In this document: one piece after another, positions 54,406 to 64,000 of the stretch
Layout: every line of letters begins with the position of its first letter
Position numbering within the stretch: the first letter of the stretch is position 1
Source: Trifolium pratense
Taxonomy: Eukaryota > Streptophyta > Magnoliopsida > Fabales > Fabaceae
DNA length: 64,000 nucleotides
Reading direction: 5' to 3'
Assembly: GCF_020283565.1 (NCBI RefSeq)
Contig: NC_060062.1
Coordinates: 26,100,251-26,164,250 of the forward strand
Program-made: the position numbers and the translations under genes
Notes under the pieces: model-generated
Databases searched by the model: none
What the model was told of the DNA's origin: nothing
The model's input: only the letters and a program-made list of their open reading frames with translations

Positions 54406-55619
54406 GATAAGACAAGGGTAAGAAGAAGCTAAAGATTGAAGATGAAAGATTACCTTAGTTTCTTCCTTGTATTGTTAGATTAATTTGTTATGTGTATCTC
54501 ATTGGATTATTTTCACTATGTAATGAAAATTTATTTCTCTGTATCTGGTGATGGATTTAAGTACTTGTGAATTTTCAAACAAGTTACTCTGTAAATTTTA
54601 ATGTATCTGGATTCAATTATGTATATCTCTGTCAAAATTCTAGACAATTGACATGAGGTGTTATAAAATTGGTAGTTTACAGAAAACATAGATAGGTGGT
54701 AATATTATTCTTGGTTGTCGTTGAATAGGCATTCGTGGAAACAAGCATTTTCCATATTATTATGTGTTAGTTTTTTTTTTTTTTAAGAAACTTTAGGTAA
54801 TTAGAAAAAAAATTAGCATCCATGGATATCTGTTAATATTTGCGAATAACTCAAATCCTATGGATTACATGCTTAGTGGATACCCTTATGGATATGGAAC
54901 AAATATGGATATCATATTTATCTGATGAGGCGGACATGAATATCATATTATATTATCCACCCCATATATATTCATTTAATCCCTACATGAGAGTATGCGT
55001 TAATTGATAGCGCATACCTAACCAGCGTAAAACAACACCCCGTACATGTTTGGAGATTACACTCAAAAAACAAATGCACCAAATATTATCCTGAATTTGA
55101 ATCAGGTTACCAACAGGATAGGATAAAAAAATAATTTAGTGATTTATTCAATAAAATTTATTTTAAAATAAAAAAAAATTAATAAAATATAAATAATAAA
55201 ATAATTTGATATTAAATTAAAAATAAAATAATTAAATTTTATAAATATATACACGATTTTCTCGCAGGGGTAATTTCATAATTTAAATAATCTAAAAAAT
55301 CAAAATTCTACAAAAATTAGAATATTTAATAGTAAAATAATTATTAAAAACCCCAAAAAAATTATTGGCCAGGATTGTTCAAGTTTTCATCACCCAAATG
55401 ACCATAAAAAAAATATCGACACTATTCCTCAACAGTTTAATGTTGTAATCCTCAACAGTGAGCATCATCAACATAGAGTTCTTCTTTCTCAAAAAAAACA
55501 TAGAGTTCTTCTCTCTTCAAAGGGTACGTGACCTAGGACTTTTCCATTATTTAAGTATTAAATAACAAGTGTTTTCAACAAGTAAATAAAAACCATTTCA
55601 TCTAATTTGAATAGAATAT

Positions 55620-56680
<1,061 letters not shown>

Positions 56681-57023
56681 TAAAAATAAATCATATATTT
56701 TAAATAACATATTAAATACAGCTCTTTGCCTTCCAATACAGGTTTTATATTATTTTTTTTCTGATATTCCTTTCAGTTGCGAATTAGTTCGTGGTTCCCT
56801 GCTTGTGTAACTTGCTTGTGTAACGAATTATGCATACCAAAATTCTGAAACAAGTAATAGTGTTAATTCACTAAAATTCTTCAAACATGAATATGAAACA
56901 AGTAATAGTTTTAATTCACCAAATGAATATGAAATCTAAAAATGATACTATTATCAATCAAAAAATTACTAGTGGAACTGCCCTTCTGATTCATCTGCAT
57001 TGATTGTTAACTGGATAGGAGCA

Positions 57024-57368
57024 TTAATTGTTCTGCTCATTAACTTGAGCCTCAAGTTGCTGAGTTATGAGTTGGAGGACAGCTTTTTCATTTTTAAGAA
57101 TGTTGTTGTGATTCACTAGTGCTTCTTTCTGTCCAGCAACCACCATATAGGCTCCATGGCTACCAGAGATTGGATGAAGTTTTCTTTGGGAAGCCTCCCA
57201 AGCCAGAGTAGTAATTAAGTCCCGACGCTCTTGGTCGGTATTTCTCTCCGCCATCCATTTTGTAAGATAATTACCGGTAAACGTCTTATGAATAAGCAGC
57301 ATCAGACAATCAGCTCCTTTGCACTTCTTATGTAGAACCTTACAGGCTGGGCATTTTTCTACCCTCAC
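57024..57368 (-). pseudogene. LOB-domain (LBD) protein gene, copy B, long frame but no ATG
   Basis: An open frame of 114 codons: VEKCPACKVLHKKCKGADC (C-x2-C-x6-C-x4-C against the family's C-x2-C-x6-C-x3-C), then IHKTFTGNYLTKWMAER, QERRDLITTLAWEASQRKLH with the LOB-type R-D...L-WEA-R-P motif, GSHGAYMVVAGQKEALVN and a C-terminal coiled region ending QLEAQVNEQNN. LOB-domain proteins are plant transcription factors controlling organ boundaries. The frame begins at GTG: where copy A has ATGACAGAGAGGG, this copy has ATAGTGAGGG, so the start codon is gone. TTTTTTTAATAG just upstream could be an acceptor, so an upstream exon is an alternative. Either way it is an atypical, short LBD. Confidence 0.65.
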
Positions 57369-57966
57369 TATTCTATTAAAAAAACAACAAAAATATTAAT
57401 TTCAATAAAATTTTCTATGATTAATCAAGTCTAGAAATAATTTTTTCTGATAAATTTGTAATATGTTCAAAGGGGCATTATATCATTTTCAAGTCTAGAA
57501 ATGTAACCACGAAATCAAATGAGCACACACTCTCGTGGCTCCCACTCTCGTGGCTCGTGAGGTTCTAAACTTATAAATCTCATATTTTATATACATTTTG
57601 GTCAAGATAATTTTTATTTTTATATATATAATTTTTTGGTACAAAGACAGTTTTTATATTTAACTCTTCTCTTATATTTAAATTACTCTAATTTTAAATT
57701 ATTTTTTTTAACCAATGAACTCATTACATTAAACTAAAGCTTGTGAAGCTAAAATTCAATATTCCAAGAAATAGAGTTTATGATTATGAACAAATTTAGT
57801 AAAGAAAAAAATGATTATGATCAAATAATACTAGGATTTTAATATTTCAATGGAACATGGACAAAAATAATAATTGGACCTTTTAACTTTCACAACAAAA
57901 ATAATAATTGGACCTTTAACAAACATTCAAGTATGGGCTTAAGATTTTAATCCAAATATCTCTTTA

Positions 57967-58222
57967 GATGTTTTCTCTCCCCACCCCCCGTGAATCTTTT
58001 ATCCCCCTGAATTTCCAATTTTGCCCTTGAAAAAATTTCGGTTCGTAGAAACCGAAGTTTTTTTTTTTGCCTAGAAAACAAATTTCGGTTTCTAAAAACC
58101 GAAATTTACTCTAAATTTGCACTAGTAAAAATTCGGTTTCTGCGAACCGAATTTTTCTACAAGGACAAAATTGAAATATTGAGGGTATAAAAGATTCACC
58201 GGAGGTTGGAAGAGAAAACATC
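57967..58222. mobile_element. Mutator-type element with TTCGGT...ACCGAA palindromes (256 bp)
   Basis: Ends GATGTTTTCTCTCCCC and, from the right, GATGTTTTCTCTTCCAACC. 9-base target duplication ATCTCTTTA (57958-57966 and 58223-58231). Copy A of the duplication shows the empty site (CAACTATCTCTTTACTTACG). The core carries three TTCGGT/ACCGAA hairpins. Confidence 0.95.
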
Positions 58223-58460
58223 ATCTCTTTACTTACGACAACTTCTAATCAAGATTACAATACTAATTAACATAATTGACTAAAGCTAGGGAACAACTTA
58301 TAATTTACGACAACTTCTAATCAAGATTACAATACTAATTAGAATTAACAAAAAAAAATTAGTATTAGTTATTAAATAGAAAAATGTGCAATTAACCTCT
58401 CTTCTGAAGATTTTGATGGATTAACAAAAAAAGAGTGCCAAAAATTGATTCCTCGCACTT

Positions 58461-59079
58461 CAAACAGCTTCTAAAGATAAACCGTTATCACTCCGTCTTT
58501 TACCAAAGGAATCTCCAGTTCTAAGAGTTAAATCGAAAAAACCTATCAGTTTTTAAACAAAAAAACTAACTAACGTATATAAAAATGTGCAACTAACCTC
58601 AATGATTATATGAAGATTAACGCGCCAAAAATCGACTCGACACGAACAGCCCGTAAAGATAAACGGCCGTGTTTCAATTCCGGTAGCAAAGTCTTGAGCA
58701 ATCTCCGATCGGAAACAGTAATCTCCGATCGGAAACAGAAATCGTCGCGGAAAAGTGCGATTCCGAGCCAGTCCTATGATGACAAGTGTAAATATTAATA
58801 AAGAACGTAGAATTTGTATTCAGTAAAACTAGAAAAATTGTAATGGAGAAGAAACGGACCGATTAAGTTAACGCCGGGAGGTTTCTTGAAAAGTGGAGGA
58901 AGATGGTGGAAAGGGAGAAGAAACGGTTGTAACCAAAGAAAAAGGAGTTGAAACAGAGATCTTCCTGTTAGAGTGGAAGAGAGTGAGAGAGAGGGGGAAT
59001 AGTTTCATCAATAAGCACTGATTTTATTGATCATATGAATACAATTTATTGAGATACAAATTACAGTGTATTGCTTGGT
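58461..59079. other. Spacer with small duplications
   Basis: Bases 58585-58650 partly repeat 58385-58460 (TGTGCAACTAACCTC, GAAGATTAACGCGCCAAAAAT). ATCTCCGATCGGAAACAG occurs twice in tandem at 58700-58738. The plus frame at 58610-58798 has no recognisable motif. Possibly the old promoter side of the minus-strand LOB-domain gene. Confidence 0.4.
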
Positions 59080-60942
59080 GAAAATTGCTTTTTAGGCCCC
59101 CTATTTGCAACGAAACCCCTCAAAAATCCAAAAATGCCCCTGAATTTAGGTCCCAGTTCAGTTTGGATTCTACAAACCGAATTCAATAGTTTTCGTATAG
59201 TAGGAACCGAAATAGCATAAATTTTTCTCCACCTTTTCCCTTTCATTTTGCTTTGCTCGCTTTCATTTTGGCTTCCCGAAACAAAAACAGAGTTGCAAAT
59301 ATTTTGTTTCCTGAAGCTACCAATCTCTCTGATTCGGTTCCTGATTTGTGATTTGTTTTCCATGAATTTGAAATATGAATTGGAATTGGGAATTGAAGAA
59401 GTGAAATATGATTCGGTTCGGAATTTAAGTTCTGTTAAATTGTCTTTGTTTCTATATGTTGTTCTTCATCTTGTTGTTGTTGTTGTTGTTCTTCTTCTTC
59501 TTCTTGAATTTTGGTTTCATTCTTCTGCCATGCTAGGACCATCAATGTCCCTTCTTCTTCCTGGTGTTTCGGTTCGCAATTACCGAATTAGAGCGATTTC
59601 GGTTTGTGATTACCGAAACAGAGAGAGTTCGGTTCGTGACTACCGAAACGACAACATTTCTTGATTTTTGCCCAAATCAACATGAATTCGGTAAATACGA
59701 CACGAAATGAAGGTGTTCGGTAATTATGATACGAAAGAAATTGATTGGGGGGTTTGGGATTATTGGCGGCATTTTGGGATTATCGTTGTCATTGTTGTTG
59801 CTGCCATCGCTATTGACTCATTGTTCGACAAAGTTGCAAGTAAGGGAAGAAGAGAGCTTTGTTGCTGCTATGTGCTTCTGCTATGTTGCTGCAAGAAATA
59901 TGTAAACAAACTCCTTACTCTAATTGAAGGCGTTCTTGCTGCAATTCATATAAAGAGTAAATGTTACTTGAGGCACTCCAAACTGATGCTTTTGTCTCTT
60001 CCTCAATGAAACCAAGTCAATCACAATAATTTCTTGAAGAAGCTCACAGTTCTTGCAGAGATCAACAATATATTGGTAATTACAAACCGAAATCGCTTTG
60101 ATTCGGTAATTACTAACCGAAACACCAGGAAGAAGAAGGGACATCGATGGTCAGATCTAAATCTATGTTTTTCATCTTGTTTATGTTTCTAATTTTCATC
60201 ATAAACACACTCTTGTTTGTGTGGTTTAGTTCACTGTGAACGTTTCATTTCAAACTAAAATTGGTAACAATCTTCCTTCTTTCTTTTCTTGATTGTTTGT
60301 GTGTGACATAGAGTGACTTCGAAAGTTACATTTCGCACCGTAAGTTCAGAAACCCACTTTTCCCCTGTATATTGCATAATTTCGGACCTTCCAATCTTGC
60401 ATAATTTCATCTATGATGCTTTCCATATCGTTTTTCATGATTTCTTCACCATCTTGGTTTCAAAGAAAATCACTCTTCTTTCTTCAATTCTTCAAATTTG
60501 TTCAGAAATTTCACAGCAAAAGATTTTCATTAACCTGCATTTTAATCTTCTTTGACATGAAGTTTCTATCGTGACTGACACCCCTTGATTTTTGTTTCTT
60601 TATGAAACTTTCATGTGTTATTAAATTACTATTACTTCATTTTGCTTCCTGAAACTCCATATTGCTTCCTGAAATTTCATTTTTCTTATTGAAACTCCAT
60701 ATATTTGCTTCCTGAAACTCATTGCTATTGGTTGTTGTTGTTCCAACCTGCTGCAATTGGTTGCTGCTGTGTTCCGAAATCATGAAACATGTTTAACAAG
60801 CCAGCCTTATGTAACATGCCTTCGGTATGTAGAATACGAAGCTATGCAAGTTCGGTTTGCAATTGACGAAATCAGTATAAGGGCAAAATGGTCAACATGG
60901 GGCGCCTGGAAGTAATATAAGGGGGCCTAAAAAGCAATTTTC
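59080..60942. mobile_element. Mutator-like element, 1.86 kb, with palindrome array
   Basis: Ends GAAAATTGCTTTTTAGGCCC and, from the right, GAAAATTGCTTTTTAGGCCC (identical). 9-base target duplication TTGCTTGGT (59071-59079 and 60943-60951). TTCGGT...ACCGAA palindromes cluster at 59567-59660, and a longer inverted repeat pairs 59545-59595 with 60090-60145 (CTTCTTCTTCCTGGTGTTTC). The frames inside (59248, 59707) match no transposase I know. The interior may contain captured host DNA; I cannot tell. Confidence 0.9.
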
Positions 60943-61054
60943 TTGCTTGGTTAACAAGTTAACTAGAGTAACTAACTCAAGTTAGTTACTAACCAACAAA
61001 CCAAAAGTAGTTACAAGAACATGTTAAACAAAAAAATCATATCACAAATTTTCT

Positions 61055-62514
61055 GTGAATTTTCAGCGAGATATTGATTTCATCGAGGTATTGATTCTGA
61101 ATTGCTGGCTCGGAAGGTCAACTTTAGAAATAGGATTAGGCTGCAGTTTTTGCACCATACACCGCTGTATCGCCACATTACTTCACAAATCTAATGATCA
61201 TCGACATATTGATTTCATCGGGTTATTGATTTCATTAATCTTAGATGTAGTCGCCACATTACTTCACAAATCTAATGATCATCTAATGGAAATTAAAAGG
61301 CTCACCATTCGTATACCCCGAGTTACTCTTGATGCACACAAAGTTACTTACTTCCTTGGTAACTTTTCTACTCGGCCTTAAAGTCCAAGATCTTCAATTT
61401 ACCATAGAAGATGATCGAAAATATCTAAATACTAGTTGCGTGTTACCCCGTGGTTTCTCAGCATCTTATTCATTGAGTAAACTAACATTAAATCTTGGTG
61501 GATATACTCTATATATTTCTAATAGTATTCAGTTCCCTAGCCTTAAGACGTTAAATCTTTCATATGCTACCTTTGCAAATGATGAATCAGTTGAAGAATT
61601 TTTTTTCTGGGTGCCCTCTCCTAGAAGAGTTAACTTTGAATTATTGTTATTGGTGGTGCATAAAGCAGATCACTATTGCTATTTCAACATTGAGGATATT
61701 GACAATCCGTTTCAACCCTGATTGTCTAAATTGTGTTGACTGTGATAAATTTTCTGTCAAGATTGATGCTGTCAATCTTTTATCTTTAACCTGCACAAGT
61801 GATCCAACCATGCAATTGTGCTATTGAGTGGACTTGCGAGTGTCAAGCATCTCACACTATCAAACGATACTTTTATGGTATGTATTCATTCATCTTTTTT
61901 CTCCTCATCTTCGTTCGTCTTTTTAAATATTGTATATAAGATAAAGCGATGTGTTTTCTATGTAATTATATTTTTGTTTCCTTTTCTAGGAATCTCCCTA
62001 TGTAATTGATCGTTTCCATCTCCTTCCGGAGTTCCACAATTTGACACATCTTTGTCTGGATTCAGACATTTGCTCTTTCAGTAGAACGTCATTCACAAAA
62101 TCTCCTTCTAAAGTGTCCTAAACTGGAGGTTCTTGTTTTTCCTCTGGTACACTTTATATCCTGCTCAATTTGTCGTCAAAACAATGATATTATTTCCATC
62201 CATTGACTTGTTAATTCATTTTTATTTGTACTCAGGGAAGTGGCAGATTAAGACAAGACGATAATCATGGTTGGAAATCAATTCCAGTGCCTCGTTGTAT
62301 CAAATCTTCTCTCAAGAAGCTTCACATTACAGATTTTTGTGGATATTCATGGGAAATCCAATTCGTTGAGTTTTTCTTAGAGAACGCAACAGTTTTGGAG
62401 AAGTTTCAGATATCCTTATCGTGTTCGCCACTTTCAATATATAATTGGAAGAATCTGGCAGATCTCAAGAACCAATTTGTAGGAATGGGAAGTTGTGACA
62501 TTAAGTTTCGGTAA
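61055..62514 (+). pseudogene. FBD/LRR-type (F-box family) pseudogene, F-box missing
   Basis: Readable pieces in order: MEIKRLTIRIPRVTLDAHKV, VQDLQFTIEDD, LSKLTLNLGGYTLYIS, FPSLKTLNLSYATF, CPLLEELTLNYC, LASVKHLTLSNDTFM, then after a good intron (ATG/GTATGT ... TTTCTAG/G) ESPYVIDRFHLLPEFHNLTH, NLLLKCPKLEVLVFP, and a last exon with the FBD block SSLKKLHITDFCGYSWEIQF, FFLENATVLEKFQIS. The LRR and FBD order is typical of the large plant F-box/FBD family. Lesions: an extra base near 61376 (CGGCCTTAAAG), an extra T in the T8 run at about 61600-61607, and a frameshift near 62085. The F-box itself is absent; upstream is a local duplication (CGCCACATTACTTCACAAAT at about 61172 and 61252). Confidence 0.85.
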
Positions 62515-62970
62515 ATCTTTCTTTCTTTGAGTAGGAATTAAATTTACTTGTCTAACTTTATTTCAAAACTAAGTTAAATAGCTTGCATTTGATGAACCTG
62601 CATCCATTTATACATTATATTATTGGAAGACAAACTCTCTTTCTTTTGTTGATAAATGTTTGCATGGATTATGAAGCTTGACATAATTTTTGGCCAAAAA
62701 CCTGTCCAACAAACATGTTCTTTATTCATATGTTTAATTTATGAACAAGTTTCCATGGTAATTGTAATTGACTTGCAGTTTCATGTTTATTTTTGCAGAT
62801 TAGCCGAAAGTGTGATTAAAATGCAGAACTTTTGTAAAAAATGCTATGGTTTTTAAGGCAGACTTTTGAGTTCTTTTCAGTTATGACTTGTTTTCAAGGG
62901 CAATAATTTTAAGGAATTTATTTCTCAAGTTCAGTTATATTTCAGCACTATTTATAAGGCACCGAAGTAC
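62515..62970. other. Spacer between the FBD pseudogene and the chitinase-receptor gene
   Basis: No gene supported on either strand. The kinase domain expected to follow the minus-strand gene at 62971 is not found here. Confidence 0.6.
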
Positions 62971-63958
62971 TTAAGTGCCATCTATTAATGTTCCCTGAAA
63001 TCAATTAATATCATTGTGTCATGTCATATATACACATGTAACTTGACCAAATATATAGTTCCAAAGTCATTGTTACATTTAATATCATTGTGTTGTGTCA
63101 TATACATTACCTTATAAACAGTATCAGAGTCACTCTCTCCCAGCTTATCAGAATCCTCTATTTCAATACTTCTTGTTTTGTCAGCAGCATTGCCTCCAAT
63201 TTCATGTAAAACCTTCTCTTGGTTCAACTTTCCATCCACTGATTATTTGACATGGAAAATTACATTTCTATATAAAATGATAAAATATCAGAACATTTTT
63301 ACTATGTCAGAAATTACCTTGTGTTTTGTTTTTTCTCCTCAAGGTACAGCCTAAGCAGAAGATAACAGAAATTGCAATGGCAGCTCCTATCCCAATTATA
63401 ATCCATATCCACCACTTGTTTTCTGATAGACCAAGATCATAAATATTTTATTGCATATACAATAAATTACAAAATAAATTTCATTCCGAACATATAACAT
63501 ATATATAGAGTTTCCGAAGAACTGCGTCGTCCAAGAAAATAACCTTTGTGACGACAATCATTTCCTCCACATTCACGAGCCTTTTGTTGAGTGCATAGAG
63601 AGCTTTTGATGTAGTTGCTATATCCACTTTGTTTATCATTGTATGTTGTCCAAAGCATGACACCACCGTAGTTACGCGACATCCTTATGACAGGAAGAAC
63701 AATCTCACACAACAAATCGGCTGGAACATAGCCACTACCTGCTGCTGCAGGGGAAGCAGGCAATCCCAGAAACACTTTTCCTGTCGTCAATGACTCCGTC
63801 CATTGCTTCCACGAATCCAACAAATCATTGATCACTCTTTGGCTATAATCACATCCAGGATTGTTATAAAACTGTATCCAAACATAGTCAAACACACCCG
63901 TGTCAAGTGTCGCACCTAATTGTCCATCAGGGAATGGACACTGAGGTGCTGCTGGCAC
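62971..63958 (-). CDS. Class III chitinase (GH18, hevamine-like) fused to a membrane/receptor-kinase juxtamembrane region, kinase missing (partial)
   Basis: Exons as read: about 63955-63544, 63422-63318, 63238-63111 and 62994-62971. The first encodes the C-terminal half of a hevamine-type GH18 barrel: AAPQCPFPDGQL, FDYVWIQFYNNPGCDY, GKVFLGLPASPAAAGSGYVP and YGGVMLWTTYNDKQSGYSNY. The DxxDxDxE catalytic motif lies right of the window. The frame then joins (CACAAAG/GTTATT to CTATCAG/AA) into ENKWWIWIIIGIGAAIAISV plus a basic stop-transfer LRRKNK: a transmembrane helix. Next comes VDGKLNQEKVLHEIGGNAAD and DKLGESDSDTVYK, the juxtamembrane and P-loop start of S-domain-type receptor kinases (usual form LGEGGFGPVYKG). 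The last exon reads GTLIDGT and then TAA. The kinase is thus lost and the Gly loop degenerate. An in-frame stop sits just before the first readable exon (TAAGTGCC), so its 5' border is a splice site or a lesion. Confidence 0.75.
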
Positions 63959-64000
63959 TTAAGTAAACGTTTTGTGTTGAAGTGTTATGTGATTTGAGGA

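Larger units (their letters stand above)
56998..58460. repeat. Segmental duplication, copy B
   Basis: Partner of 50766-52967, about 6.2 kb apart and in the same orientation. Lacks copy A's hAT, plastid rRNA and long AT insertions, but carries its own Mutator-type MITE at 57967-58222. Confidence 0.85.

Noticed and set aside
59248..60009. Frames inside the 1.86-kb Mutator-like element as a transposase or novel protein
   Set aside because: No MULE transposase motifs; Leu/Val runs come from GTT/CTT simple repeats and the NYR repeats from the palindromes.

Overview
This is a nuclear window from a plant, most likely a papilionoid legume close to Medicago truncatula. The reasons are intron-split plant genes with GT-AG (and two GC-AG) splice sites, a nuclear-type tRNA-Arg(CCU), plant-only families (laccase, LOB-domain, FBD/LRR, plastid-targeted adenylosuccinate lyase), very AT-rich spacers, and dense MITEs, tRNA-derived SINE-like repeats and AT/AAT microsatellites. 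The species call is inference; no database was used.

Layout. The first 25 kb is gene-bearing: an FCF2-type rRNA-processing gene (minus, 3' end off-window), tRNA-Arg(CCU) at 5225-5297, a six-exon laccase (minus, 5715-8707), a Bet v1/lachrymatory-factor-synthase-like gene (minus, about 9550-10092), a nine-exon plastid-type adenylosuccinate lyase (plus, 12309-18115) and a four-exon membrane-anchored HAD/acid-phosphatase-like gene (plus, 22651-24710). From 25 to 38 kb there is no gene, only foldback elements, microsatellites, SINE-like copies, Mutator-type MITEs, a LINE RNase H scrap and a scrap of a LOB-domain gene. A four-exon nucleotide-sugar transporter (plus, 38143-41600) follows. From 42 to 61 kb is a graveyard of mobile elements: broken Ty1/copia sequence split by a 2.9-kb probable solo LTR, a strange templated patchwork at 47.8 kb, a segmental duplication holding two damaged LOB-domain genes, two hAT elements in opposite orientation, a plastid 16S rRNA scrap and a series of Mutator-like elements. 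The last 3 kb holds an FBD/LRR pseudogene and the 3' part of a minus-strand gene that joins a class III chitinase (GH18, hevamine-like) domain to a transmembrane segment and a receptor-kinase juxtamembrane region, then stops where the kinase should begin.

The genes do not form a pathway: they are ordinary single-copy or small-family loci. What stands out is (1) the chitinase-receptor fusion that has lost its kinase, (2) elements with perfect 8- or 9-bp target duplications, several carrying arrays of short TTCGGT...ACCGAA palindromes, (3) a segmental duplication that supplies empty sites dating several insertions, and (4) a patch in which a piece of the transporter's 3' flank reappears 6 kb away, first direct and then inverted. 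I found no operon-like, CRISPR or phage-like system.
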